Shown here piece after piece: positions 6,780 through 14,257 of a stretch of DNA of 20,213 bases. Position numbers and translations under genes: made by a program. Source of the DNA: PWHG01 sp964406935 (GTDB lineage Bacteria; Patescibacteriota; Patescibacteriia; Patescibacteriales; UBA12465); the NCBI GenBank assembly GCA_964406935.1, contig CAYOTM010000014.1, positions 1-20,213 of the forward strand. The letters are read 5' to 3'. Under the pieces are notes generated by a model that ran no database searches, had not been told where the DNA came from, and saw only the letters and a program-made list of their open reading frames with translations. Within the stretch, counting starts at the first letter, position 1, and every line of letters begins with the position of its first letter.

Positions 6780-8006
6780 ATGATTAATTCATTACCTCAT
6801 ATTGTTATTATTGGGGCCGGTTTCGGAGGAGCTTATAGTGCTAAATATTTAGTCAAGCTAGCTAATCAAGGAAAAATTAAATTAACCTTAATTAATCCCG
6901 ATAACTATTTTTTATTTACGCCCTTACTGCCGGAAGTAGCCACTGGGGGCTTATTGCCCCATAATGTTATTGAATTTTTACCACAGTTATTTGCTGGTAG
7001 TCAGCTTAATTTAATTTATGATCGTGTCCAGTCAATTGATTTGGAGGGTCAACAAATTAAACTTAGTCAGCGCTTTATAAATTATGATTATTTAATTGTC
7101 GCTACTGGAGCCGAGATTAATTATTGGCGATTATCCACTGCTCGGGATTTTACTCATCCTTTTAAAAATTTAACCGACGCTTTAAAAATTAAACAACGTT
7201 TAATTGAGCTTGTGAATCAAGCAGATAATTATTCTCCAGCTAAGGAGATTATTGTTTCGGTGATTGGAGCTGGGCCAACCGGGATTGAATTAATTGCTGA
7301 AATTTCCCAATTAGTTCGCCAATTAAATAAATATCAATTGCCCGCCACTCCAGTGAGGTTAAAATTATATGGTTCTCGGTCAGAAATTTTACCGACTTGG
7401 CCGCAGAAATTACAAACAGCGGCCAACCGGCGTTTAGCTAAATTAGGAGTGGAATTATGTTTGGGAGAAGCGGTTAAAGATATTCAGCCAGCTGAGATTA
7501 TTTTAGCGAGCGGTCAGCGGGAGCGAGCCGATTTAATTATTTGGACGGCTGGAGTGATGGTCAGTGCTCCAGAATTTAAGCAATCTTTAGAAATAAATTC
7601 AGCCCAGCAGATCTTGGTTAATCAATATTTACAATTAGAAAAATATCCTCAGGTTTATATTATTGGTGATTTGGCCAGCTTGGCTAATGAAGAAAATGCT
7701 TGGCCCCAGTTGGCTCAAGTAGCCACCAAACAAGCTAAAGCAGCAACTAATAATATTAAAGCTCAATTAGCTGACCAGGCTCCAAAATCTTTTAAGTGGC
7801 AGTCGGCTGGCCAACTAGTTTCAATTGGCCAGGGCTTTGCCCTAATGGACGCTAAAGGAATAAAGTTAACCGGGGTGTTTGCCTGGTGGTTATGGCGAAC
7901 AATTTATTTATTTAAATTTATTTCCGTGCGTAAGCGCTTTAGGATTGCTTTTGATTGGACTCTTAATTTATTTTCTCCGCGTGATTTTAGTAATTGGAAA
8001 TTATAA
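6780..8006 (+). CDS. ndh: Type II NADH dehydrogenase (NADH:quinone oxidoreductase)
   Basis: Single-subunit, non-proton-pumping flavoenzyme that oxidises NADH and reduces a membrane quinone. Its 408 residues fit the NDH-2 family. The FAD-binding Rossmann motif is at 9-17 (IIGAGFGG), the ATG motif at 108-110 (VATGAE), and the second, NADH-binding Rossmann motif at 162-174 (VIGAGPTGIE). The FAD-contacting GD motif (YIIGDLAS) is at about 293-300. The C-terminus (about 366-400) contains Trp-rich and basic amphipathic segments typical of the membrane-attachment region. The gene follows a terminator and precedes a YceI-like gene with its own promoter. Start ATG 6780 has no Shine-Dalgarno but begins right before the first beta strand, as in the family. 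A related pyridine-nucleotide disulphide oxidoreductase is possible but less likely given the C-terminal region. Confidence 0.88.
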   Translation: MINSLPHIVIIGAGFGGAYSAKYLVKLANQGKIKLTLINPDNYFLFTPLLPEVATGGLLPHNVIEFLPQLFAGSQLNLIYDRVQSIDLEGQQIKLSQRFINYDYLIVATGAEINYWRLSTARDFTHPFKNLTDALKIKQRLIELVNQADNYSPAKEIIVSVIGAGPTGIELIAEISQLVRQLNKYQLPATPVRLKLYGSRSEILPTWPQKLQTAANRRLAKLGVELCLGEAVKDIQPAEIILASGQRERADLIIWTAGVMVSAPEFKQSLEINSAQQILVNQYLQLEKYPQVYIIGDLASLANEENAWPQLAQVATKQAKAATNNIKAQLADQAPKSFKWQSAGQLVSIGQGFALMDAKGIKLTGVFAWWLWRTIYLFKFISVRKRFRIAFDWTLNLFSPRDFSNWKL

Positions 8007-8017
8007 ATCGTCCAGAC

Positions 8018-8046
8018 TTGTCTTTTATATTTTGCCTTGTTATAAT
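8018..8046 (+). promoter_or_regulatory. Promoter for the YceI-like gene
   Basis: TTGTCT (8018-8023), a 17-bp spacer and a perfect TATAAT (8041-8046) with extended TG (8038-8039). The predicted leader of about 45 nt contains a small hairpin, GACGC-TTTAA-GCGTC (8067-8081). Confidence 0.7.
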
Positions 8047-8098
8047 AAAACAACTTTATTCATTTTGACGCTTTAAGCGTCCTTTAATTAATCATTAT

Positions 8099-8821
8099 AT
8101 GAAGAAAAATATTATTTACGTAGTGGTCGGTGTAATTGTCCTGGCAATGATTGTTTGGGCAGTTAGCCTCCGGCCAACGACTCCACCTCAGGTTGAAAAT
8201 AATTTAAACAACTTGACTCCAGAAGTTAGTGAAATTAACAATGAGGACAGCATCACTACCATTTTAGATGATGGTTTATACCAAATTGTTCCAGCTGATA
8301 GTCAGGTGATTTGGGAAGGTAGTCGCAGCTTGATTGCGAATTATAAAAATCGGGGAACTTTAGAAATCTCTTCAGGTAATTTCACCCTTAATAATCAGCA
8401 AATAGTAGCGGGGTCTTTGGTATTTTCGATGGATTCTCTGGCGGTTACTGAAATGACTAGCGTTGGCGCTAATGATCAATTGGCTCGTCATTTAAAGTCC
8501 GATGATTTTTTTGCGGTGGAAACTTATCCGGAAGCGACTTTAAATATTATTCAAGGTATTCCTAATATTGATGATCAGGGCGGCCAGTTATATGAAATTA
8601 CCGCTGACTTAACAATTAAAGAGATTACTCAAACTATTAATTTTCCGGCAATGATTTATCAACTTAATGGGCGAGCAGTGGTTGAGGGGGTTGTCCAACT
8701 TGATCGCACTTTGTGGGATATTCGTTTTGGTTCTGATAAATTTTTTGATAACTTAGCCGACAATGTAATTGATGATAATTTTTTAGTAATTTTCCGAGCC
8801 GTTGCTCAGGCTAATGACTAA
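8099..8821 (+). CDS. Membrane-anchored YceI-like domain protein
   Basis: A 240-residue protein with one N-terminal transmembrane helix or signal anchor (about 5-24), a linker, and a YceI-like domain from about residue 60 to the end. YceI domains form an extended lipocalin-like barrel that binds polyisoprenoid or quinone-like lipids. Family features visible are YQIVPADSQVIWEG at the start, the GTLEISSGNF strand, the D-x-L-x-R-H-L-K-S-D-D-F-F segment (about 126-140), and a late TLWDIRFGSDKFF strand. The location is probably the outer face of the membrane. It lies directly downstream of ndh but has its own promoter. A role as a quinone or polyprenoid carrier next to NDH-2 is a context inference. 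An intrinsic terminator follows. Confidence 0.85.
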   Translation: MKKNIIYVVVGVIVLAMIVWAVSLRPTTPPQVENNLNNLTPEVSEINNEDSITTILDDGLYQIVPADSQVIWEGSRSLIANYKNRGTLEISSGNFTLNNQQIVAGSLVFSMDSLAVTEMTSVGANDQLARHLKSDDFFAVETYPEATLNIIQGIPNIDDQGGQLYEITADLTIKEITQTINFPAMIYQLNGRAVVEGVVQLDRTLWDIRFGSDKFFDNLADNVIDDNFLVIFRAVAQAND

Positions 8822-8843
8822 GCCAAATATTATTAGTTAAATA

Positions 8844-8877
8844 AAAAACACCTTAGAGAATAAGGTGTTTTTGTTTG
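8844..8877 (+). terminator. Intrinsic terminator after the YceI-like gene
   Basis: A 12-bp stem AAAAACACCTTA/TAAGGTGTTTTT with loop GAGAA and a T-rich tail. The following sequence (8878-9078) has no ORF, tRNA or convincing RNA fold that I recognise. Confidence 0.88.
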
Positions 8878-9078
8878 GTTAAAAAATTGCGAAAGAGTCA
8901 AAGGGGATTACAAATTAGAAAGATAAAAACTTTCCGAGGTTACTTTTAAGATGGCTAGCTGTTATTAAGTGGCGTGGTGGTGCCTGTTTACGACCTTTTT
9001 GCGCTATGATCGGTTTAAAAATAAAAAAATGTTCACATTAAAAAGAAGCCGTTACTCGACTAGAAATATTACAATACT

Positions 9079-9107
9079 TTGACAAAATTAATTATTTGTG
9101 ATATAAT
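9079..9107 (+). promoter_or_regulatory. Strong sigma70-type promoter for the 133-residue hypothetical gene
   Basis: A perfect TTGACA (9079-9084), a 17-bp spacer and a perfect TATAAT (9102-9107) with extended TG (9099-9100). Expected start is near 9114, giving a leader of about 36 nt. Confidence 0.88.
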
Positions 9108-9137
9108 ATAAATATCGATGTTCTTTATTAACTTAAA

Positions 9138-9145
9138 AAAGGAGG
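9138..9145 (+). promoter_or_regulatory. Shine-Dalgarno sequence
   Basis: AAAGGAGG lies four bases before the ATG at 9150. It is the only strong ribosome binding site in front of a gene in this window, so it both fixes this start and sets the gene apart. Confidence 0.85.
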
Positions 9146-9149
9146 CAAA

Positions 9150-9551
9150 ATGAACAAATTACAAAATGGCAAGATTAGTCATCTTCCGCTACCAGGTATG
9201 GAAGACTGGGCCGCTATTCGGTTCGACAAAATTTTAAAAGTCGACTGGGTGCGCGAAGAATTCAACCCAAAACAACCAATTAAATATCTTAAGGAAACTA
9301 TTCGCAAGTGCGAATGCGGACCAAGTGATATATGGTTTGTTACCATTCTCAGGAATAATAATCCTGACCACCCGGTAGAAATACCCTTGGACTTGCTATG
9401 CCTGACGGCCCAGCAAAAATCGGAGCTCGTGCTCCACAGGTTGGTCCCCAAGGGCTACTTTAAGGAAGACTTTGATCATCTTCAAGGTTATTACCTGAAA
9501 GATGATGAGTGCTTCCAGCCGGTTGAAGAAGAAGAGGATGACGACTACTAA
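9150..9551 (+). CDS. Hypothetical protein, 133 residues, acidic C-terminus
   Basis: I do not recognise this family. The protein is short, has no signal peptide or membrane segment, and is probably cytoplasmic. Visible features are a Trp/Lys-rich N-terminal third, a KCECG pair (Cys at about 54 and 56), a single Cys in LDLLCLTAQQ, and an extremely acidic tail EEEEDDDY. Three features set it apart: a near-consensus promoter, a strong Shine-Dalgarno, and codon use richer in G and C (about 45% by hand count over five lines, against roughly a third in neighbours). It stands alone between two intrinsic terminators. It could be a highly expressed lineage-specific protein or a recent acquisition; the sequence alone does not decide. 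The clean promoter, RBS, ORF and terminator order makes a real gene very likely. Confidence 0.85.
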   Translation: MNKLQNGKISHLPLPGMEDWAAIRFDKILKVDWVREEFNPKQPIKYLKETIRKCECGPSDIWFVTILRNNNPDHPVEIPLDLLCLTAQQKSELVLHRLVPKGYFKEDFDHLQGYYLKDDECFQPVEEEEDDDY

Positions 9552-9571
9552 GTCGTACCCTCCCAAAAAAT

Positions 9572-9599
9572 AGAGGCGATTATAAAATTGCCTCTTTTT
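9572..9599 (+). terminator. Intrinsic terminator after the hypothetical gene
   Basis: A 10-bp stem AGAGGCGATT/AATTGCCTCT with one G-U pair, loop ATAA, followed by a T run. Confidence 0.88.
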
Positions 9600-9700
9600 A
9601 TTTTTTAAAAAATTTAGCTGAAAGCTTAATTAATTTAAAAATAAATTTTTTATTAAATAGTTAATTAGTGTTTAGCAAAATTAAATATTATTTTTTAAAT

Positions 9701-9724
9701 AAAAATACCCTGATGGGTATTTTT
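9701..9724 (-). terminator. Terminator downstream of thrS (palindromic, possibly bidirectional)
   Basis: Perfect 10-bp stem AAAAATACCC/GGGTATTTTT with a TGAT loop, 54 bp beyond the thrS stop. The A/T-rich arms provide a T tract on either strand. Confidence 0.75.
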
Positions 9725-9777
9725 AAGTGTTTGTTTATTTTTATTGAGTTAATAAATATTTTTGATCAATTAAAATT

Positions 9778-11607
9778 TTATTGTCGGTTTTTAATCTTAT
9801 TTAACACTTCAGTGATAAAATCCGCTTGACTAATTTCTCGACTAGTTTGTTCGCCCCGATCCCGGACGCTTAAAGTTTCTGAGCTAGCTTCTTTGTCACC
9901 CATTACTAAAACATAAGGCACTTTTTCGGTCACCGCTTTTCTAATTTTATTTCCTAAAGTGTCATCACTACTATCAATCTCTAAACGTAAGTTTTCAGCT
10001 CGTAATTTCTCGGCTAGTTTTTCACAAGCAGCTAAATGATTGTTGGCTACGGCTAGAATTTTAATTTGAACTGGAGAAATCCAAACCGGGAAGGCGCCCG
10101 CATAGTGTTCAATTAACAAGCCAATAAATCTTTCAAAGGAGCCAAATAGGGCTCGGTGGAGCATGTAAGGTTGTTCTTTTTCTCCTTGCTTATTAGTAAA
10201 ACTCATATCAAATCTTTCGGGTAAATTGAAATCAAATTGCAAGGTTGAGAGTTGCCATTCACGACCTAAAACATCTTTCACCTTGAAGTCTAATTTCGGA
10301 CCATAAAAAACCGCTCCACCAATATCTTTTTGATAACTTAACTTCTTTTGCTTAGCGACTTTTTCTAAAATTTGTTCGGTAAAATTCCAACCCTCTTCCT
10401 GACCAGCATATTTAGTATTTTTAGGATCGCGAACTGAGAGATAAACTTGAACGTCTTCTAAATTAAAACCAAAAGAGCGGTAAATAAATAAAATAAAATC
10501 AACTACTCTGGCTAGTTCAGTTTCTACTTGATCAGCTGAACAAATAATATGAGCATCATCTTGAGTAAAGCCGCGGACTCTAGTTAAGCCGGAGAGCTCG
10601 CCTTTTTTTTCAAAGCGGTAAACCGTGCCACACTCGGCCCAACGTAAGGGAAGCTGACGATAGGAGTGTAAACCATGTTTATAAATTTGGACATGAAAAG
10701 GACAGTTCATCGGTTTGAGTAAATACTTTTCTGAATCCTTCACTTGTTTTTTATCTTGGCTATCGCTTAAACTTTGGCCGGCCTCCAGCGGTGGATACAT
10801 ACTGTCATTATAAAATCCCCAGTGGCCAGAAGTTTCCCATAAAGCTTTATTACCAATATGAGGGGTGCGCACTAAATCATAGCCAGCCGCTTCATGCTCC
10901 TGGTGCCAAAAATTTTCAATTAAGCGAAATAGTTTTGCCCCCTTAGGATGCCAGAGAGGTAAACCTAAGCCAACCAGCTCATCAATATGAAATAAATCTA
11001 ATTCCTTGCCTAATTTACGATGATCGCGTTTTTCCGCTTCTTTCAATTTTTCTAGATAATTAGTTAACTCTTCGGCGGAATTAAAAGCTAAGCCATAAAT
11101 TCGGGTGAGCATTTTATTTTTTTCATCACCTCGCCAATAAGCGCCCGCTAATTTTTGCAGTTTAAAACTTTTTAAAGGAATTTCTTTGGTAGTTTTGATA
11201 TGCGGACCGCGACAAAGATCAGCAAAGCTGCCGACTGAATAAAAACTGACAATCGTTTCGCCCTCTGTTTTTAAGTCAGCGATTAGTTCGCTTTTATAAG
11301 GATCATTTTCTGCTTGGGCAACTGCTAGGGCCTCGGAAATCGGCTGCTCACTTCGTTTAAATTCTAAATTTTGTTTGATGAAGTGATTCATCTTTTTTTC
11401 CAGAGCCGACAAATCCGCTTCTGTAATTGTTGCTTCGCCAAAATCAATATCATAATAAAAGCCGGTATCAATTGCCGGGCCAATTGCTAATTTAGCCTCT
11501 GGCCACATTTCCTTAACAGCGGCTGCTAGTAAATGAGCGAGCGAGTGTCTTTGTTTAAGTAATTGTTCTTCGGCTGGTGTTAATTTTTTTTCTGAAGAAT
11601 TTTTCAT
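9778..11607 (-). CDS. thrS: Threonyl-tRNA synthetase lacking the TGS domain
   Basis: Class II synthetase that charges tRNA-Thr with threonine. It has 609 residues and starts almost directly at the editing domain, with HSLAH (His21, His25) and CRGPH (Cys132, His136) forming the editing site that removes misloaded serine. The N-terminal TGS domain of about 60 residues seen in typical bacterial ThrRS is absent. Class II motif 1 is near 245-265, and motif 2 is around 322-345 (Arg331 in YRFEKKGELSG). The zinc ligands are Cys302, His353 and His483, and motif 3 is around 481-500. The HGTP anticodon-binding domain runs from about 512 to the end. An insertion of about 20 hydrophilic residues (274-294) precedes the KPMNCP motif. 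The upstream leader is a T-box element, so expression should respond to uncharged tRNA-Thr. No Shine-Dalgarno. Confidence 0.97.
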   Translation of the reverse strand: MKNSSEKKLTPAEEQLLKQRHSLAHLLAAAVKEMWPEAKLAIGPAIDTGFYYDIDFGEATITEADLSALEKKMNHFIKQNLEFKRSEQPISEALAVAQAENDPYKSELIADLKTEGETIVSFYSVGSFADLCRGPHIKTTKEIPLKSFKLQKLAGAYWRGDEKNKMLTRIYGLAFNSAEELTNYLEKLKEAEKRDHRKLGKELDLFHIDELVGLGLPLWHPKGAKLFRLIENFWHQEHEAAGYDLVRTPHIGNKALWETSGHWGFYNDSMYPPLEAGQSLSDSQDKKQVKDSEKYLLKPMNCPFHVQIYKHGLHSYRQLPLRWAECGTVYRFEKKGELSGLTRVRGFTQDDAHIICSADQVETELARVVDFILFIYRSFGFNLEDVQVYLSVRDPKNTKYAGQEEGWNFTEQILEKVAKQKKLSYQKDIGGAVFYGPKLDFKVKDVLGREWQLSTLQFDFNLPERFDMSFTNKQGEKEQPYMLHRALFGSFERFIGLLIEHYAGAFPVWISPVQIKILAVANNHLAACEKLAEKLRAENLRLEIDSSDDTLGNKIRKAVTEKVPYVLVMGDKEASSETLSVRDRGEQTSREISQADFITEVLNKIKNRQ

Positions 11608-11634
11608 ATATTTATAATTTATTAATTTATTATT

Positions 11635-11686
11635 AAAAAACCCGTCCTGGTAAAAACATAAAACATTACGTTCTTACCGGGACGGG
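11635..11686 (-). terminator. T-box attenuator terminator of thrS leader
   Basis: On the minus strand a long stem pairs CCCGTCC-C-GGTAA with TTACC-A-GGACGGG (one C-A mismatch), followed by six T. Its 5' arm overlaps the CCCGTCCCGG segment needed for the antiterminator, which is the expected mutually exclusive design. Confidence 0.9.
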
Positions 11687-11844
11687 GTTAAGTCTTAAAA
11701 TTAACTTGTTACCTCGCGGTTCCACCCAGTTTCTCACTAAAATTAGTGAGCGCTTAATTGGACTATTTTGGACTAGCTATTTGCTAGTGAGAAAATAAAT
11801 TATTTCTCCTGAGCTTGGTAGACTCAGCAATCAATAGTTGATTG
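11635..11844 (-). promoter_or_regulatory. T-box riboswitch leader controlling thrS
   Basis: A tRNA-sensing attenuator. The minus-strand sequence at 11715-11729 reads CTGGGTGGAACCGCG, matching the conserved T-box motif. Its TGGA bulge would pair with a UCCA tRNA 3' end. A stem-III-like hairpin CTCACTA/TAGTGAG (11733-11750) lies just upstream, as in canonical leaders. Antiterminator pairing CTGGG/CCCGG plus GCG/CGT is possible and competes with the terminator at 11635-11686. A candidate Thr specifier ACC (11817-11819) sits in the loop of hairpin CTGAG-TCTACCAAG-CTCAG. The whole region 5' of stem III is only about 95 nt, too short for a standard Stem I with distal loops plus Stem II. The specifier assignment is inference; the T-box, antiterminator and terminator are seen directly. 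Confidence 0.9.
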
Positions 11845-11849
11845 TTTAT

Positions 11850-11878
11850 AGTATAGGGGATATTTTGTGATTTGTAAA
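11850..11878 (-). promoter_or_regulatory. Promoter of the thrS T-box leader
   Basis: On the minus strand, TTTACA (11878-11873), a 17-bp spacer and TATACT (11855-11850), 5 of 6 matches each. The predicted start near 11843 coincides with the 5' edge of the first leader hairpin. The -35 lies 16 bp downstream of the comF stop. Confidence 0.75.
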
Positions 11879-11894
11879 TATCAACGGATAATAT

Positions 11895-12698
11895 TTACCC
11901 TTTAGCCAGGCTAGCCGCCAAAACTTTTTTTGCCCCAGCAGCTTTTAGAGCTCGGGCGGCTTCATTAATGGTTGCTCCGGTGGTCACTACATCATCAATC
12001 ACGATAATATTTTGTCCAGAAATATCCGGCCCTTGCCACTGGAATTTTTTTATTTTTTGCCAACGCTGGCTGACTAGGCGACCAGTTTGTCCTTGACCTT
12101 TTTTGGTAATAATTAGGCCATCAATTAGGGGCTCTTGAAAATAATCAGCCACTGCTTGAGCAATAATCTTCGCTTGATTATAGGAGCGTTGGCGCAATTT
12201 TCTTTTAGTGGTCGGGATGCAAGTAATGATTGGCCATTGATTATTATTTGTTAGCCAGTCAGCTGACCAGGCATTTTTTAAATATTGGCCCAACCAGGGT
12301 CCCAAAATATTAGCGCCGTCTTTTAGACCAGCATATTTGATAGCTAAAATCAGGGATTTTAGAGCTGGCTCTTGGTAGTGGCCAGCAGAGAGCAAATAAT
12401 CAACTAACCACTGATGGCCATGTTCGCCTTCTTGATAGCGACACCAGGGACAAATTTTTCCAGTTTCATTTTTTTGGCCACAAAACCAACAAGCTCGGGG
12501 TTGAATTTTTATTGCCGCCAAACAATTAGGACAGAGCCAGTTACCCACCTTATCACAACCTAAACAATATTTGGGCCACAGAAAATTAATAATTTTTTTA
12601 CTGAGACTAAATCTCTCTCGCTGATGATTTGTTTGATTTTTAATTTCACTAAATGACTGGTTAATTATAATAGCGGACTTATCTAGTTTGGTAGGCAT
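11895..12698 (-). CDS. comF: ComF-family phosphoribosyltransferase-like protein
   Basis: A 267-residue ComF-type protein: N-terminal zinc-binding cysteine pairs plus a type I phosphoribosyltransferase-fold domain. Four CxxC pairs are visible at Cys45/48, 56/59, 70/73 and 83/86, consistent with a double zinc ribbon. The PRTase part runs from about 105 to 267, with the RSYNQA segment at 171-176, GRLVSQRWQ near 207-214 and the PRPP-binding loop IIVIDDVVTTGAT at 231-243. ComF proteins are required for natural transformation in several bacteria and act on the cytoplasmic side, although their exact reaction is unsettled. The first 35 residues are an uncharacterised extension; a start closer to the zinc ribbon cannot be excluded but there is no other ATG there. 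The type IV pilus operon 1.6 kb away gives a plausible DNA-uptake partner. Confidence 0.92.
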   Translation of the reverse strand: MPTKLDKSAIIINQSFSEIKNQTNHQRERFSLSKKIINFLWPKYCLGCDKVGNWLCPNCLAAIKIQPRACWFCGQKNETGKICPWCRYQEGEHGHQWLVDYLLSAGHYQEPALKSLILAIKYAGLKDGANILGPWLGQYLKNAWSADWLTNNNQWPIITCIPTTKRKLRQRSYNQAKIIAQAVADYFQEPLIDGLIITKKGQGQTGRLVSQRWQKIKKFQWQGPDISGQNIIVIDDVVTTGATINEAARALKAAGAKKVLAASLAKG

Positions 12699-12778
12699 AA
12701 TTTTATTATTAATATTATTTAGATATTATTTTTGCAAGCTCGATAAAAATCCCTGGTGCGACAATATTCACTATTTAA

Positions 12779-12803
12779 AAAACCAGCTCCTAGAGCTGGT
12801 TTT
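12779..12803 (-). terminator. Intrinsic terminator after the beta-propeller gene
   Basis: Perfect 11-bp stem AAAACCAGCTC/GAGCTGGTTTT with a 3-nt loop, followed by more T on the minus strand. It separates the propeller gene from comF. Confidence 0.88.
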
Positions 12804-12872
12804 AGTTTAAGTGATTGTTAATAAAATTATCCTTAAGAGAATTAAGTCAATTTTTGCAGATCAAATTAATTT

Positions 12873-14156
12873 TTAACGTAAATTAATTTGATGAACTTGG
12901 CCAGTGCGACTATCGGTGAAATATAAAAATTTTTGATCCGGGCTAACCATTACTTGAGAAATATTTAAATCTTTATCTGGGATGGCAATCATATTTTTAC
13001 TGCCAGTATTTAAGTCAATATGATAAAGATAATCACGAGTAGTGTCGGCTAGTTCAGGGAATAAGCCGGCTCCAGTTGGCAGGCTTTCGGGGACAGCGCA
13101 GTAAATATCATTATTACTAGCAAAAGTACATTTTTCGGCCCAAGTATTTAAATCTAAGCTTTGACGATCTTGGCCAATAGATTCGCCTTGAGCGTCAACG
13201 ATCCATAGTCGAGGATTCATTTCATTATCGCTGCTGTAAACACTATATAAAAGTTTGTCGCCAGTAGTTGACCAAGTTGATTGTAAGCCGCGCCCTTCAA
13301 TAATAGTTGATTTAAAATTTTCTCCGTTAAGACCAACAAAAAACACTTCTTGACGATTAAAATCTATTCCTTTAGTCCAAGTAGCAATTGTTTGGTTATT
13401 AGGAGACCAATCAACATAAACCTTACTATCATTTAAACCAATATCTTCGATTGTTTTCGCCTGGGAGCCGTCGTCTGAAAAGACAATAAGCCAGCGATTA
13501 TCCGGGTCTATCCCTAAACTCTTAGCACTTAACTGATTGCCTTCTGGCGAAAAAGAAAAATCATCCCAATGTTTAGGGAGAGTCACTTGTTTTTCCGTAT
13601 CAAAATTATAAATAATTTTACTACTATCAGGGAATTCCATCACCGCCTTATCAGTATTGGGAGCCCAGGTAACATCAACTACATTAGGAAAAGTTTTTTC
13701 GCTAAGAGCGACTAAATTTCCATTACTATCTAATTTATAAAATTTATTATCAGCTAAATTGTAATAATTTAAGTTGCCGTTACTGTCTAACTTGGGACTA
13801 AAAGTTGGTTGAGAAATAATTAATTCAGTTTGGGTTAGACCGCCAACAGCCACTGGGCTAGACTCTTGACCGCCAATAATTCCGCCTGGCCCACTTGGTT
13901 GATCAGGACCAACTGGTTGTTCGCGGTCACCAATTGGCTCTAAGCGGCCACCTTCGCCAATAATAAAAGGACCATCGCCAATACCGGTTTCTGGCAAGCC
14001 GCCTGGCCCAATAATTGTTCCTGGTTCTTGGCCATCGGGGCCACCGATTGGTTCGGGGTTTAAAACTGGTGCCCAGAGTAAATAGGCTAAACCAACAGAA
14101 ATTATTACAAAACCAATAATCAACAAGATTTTTTTATATTTGGCGAAAAAATTCAT
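12873..14156 (-). CDS. Membrane-anchored beta-propeller (TolB/PD40-like) protein with Gly/Pro-rich linker
   Basis: A 427-residue protein with one N-terminal membrane helix (about 9-28), a Gly/Pro-rich flexible linker (about 33-100, GPGG-like steps), and a C-terminal region (115-427) of repeated beta blades. Blade signatures resemble PD40/WD40-like TolB propellers: DVTWAPNTDKAVM, DDFSFSPEGNQLSAKS, YVDWSPNNQTIATW, STWSTTGDKLLYS and MVSPDQKFLYFT, each an aromatic-SP-x-G/N-x-x-(hydrophobic) turn. Six or seven blades seem likely. Such folds bind proteins or ligands; no catalytic signature is visible. The linker would hold the propeller away from the outer membrane face. It is transcribed divergently from pilM, so a link to the pilus is possible but unproven. 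An LPETG string at 54-58 is in the linker and is not a sorting signal. Confidence 0.8.
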   Translation of the reverse strand: MNFFAKYKKILLIIGFVIISVGLAYLLWAPVLNPEPIGGPDGQEPGTIIGPGGLPETGIGDGPFIIGEGGRLEPIGDREQPVGPDQPSGPGGIIGGQESSPVAVGGLTQTELIISQPTFSPKLDSNGNLNYYNLADNKFYKLDSNGNLVALSEKTFPNVVDVTWAPNTDKAVMEFPDSSKIIYNFDTEKQVTLPKHWDDFSFSPEGNQLSAKSLGIDPDNRWLIVFSDDGSQAKTIEDIGLNDSKVYVDWSPNNQTIATWTKGIDFNRQEVFFVGLNGENFKSTIIEGRGLQSTWSTTGDKLLYSVYSSDNEMNPRLWIVDAQGESIGQDRQSLDLNTWAEKCTFASNNDIYCAVPESLPTGAGLFPELADTTRDYLYHIDLNTGSKNMIAIPDKDLNISQVMVSPDQKFLYFTDSRTGQVHQINLR

Positions 14157-14164
14157 ATTATTCT

Positions 14165-14193
14165 TTTTATAAATTGGTTAAATGTGTTATAAT
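14165..14193 (+). promoter_or_regulatory. Possible distal promoter of the pilus operon
   Basis: An extended -10 TGTTATAAT (14185-14193; TG plus perfect TATAAT) with only a T-rich -35 region. It would give a leader of about 110 nt. Confidence 0.45.
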
Positions 14194-14257
14194 AAAATTA
14201 GATAAAAACATTGTTTAAAACTCGGACAAAAAGATTCCCGATGTTTTTCCTTTTTTG

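Noticed and set aside
7879..8076. 65-codon ORF overlapping the end of ndh
   Set aside because: Out of frame with the well-supported NDH-2 C-terminus; no promoter, RBS or domain.
9179..9451. Minus-strand ORF opposite the 133-residue hypothetical gene
   Set aside because: The plus-strand frame has promoter, Shine-Dalgarno and terminator in the right order; the antisense frame has none.
9541..9556. ACGACT/AGTCGT inverted repeat at the stop of the hypothetical gene as a terminator
   Set aside because: Six-base stem without T-run; the proper terminator is 16 bp further on.
13981..13995. LPETG string in the beta-propeller protein as a sortase signal
   Set aside because: It lies at residues 54-58 in the N-terminal linker, with no following hydrophobic helix and basic tail; anchoring is by the N-terminal membrane helix.
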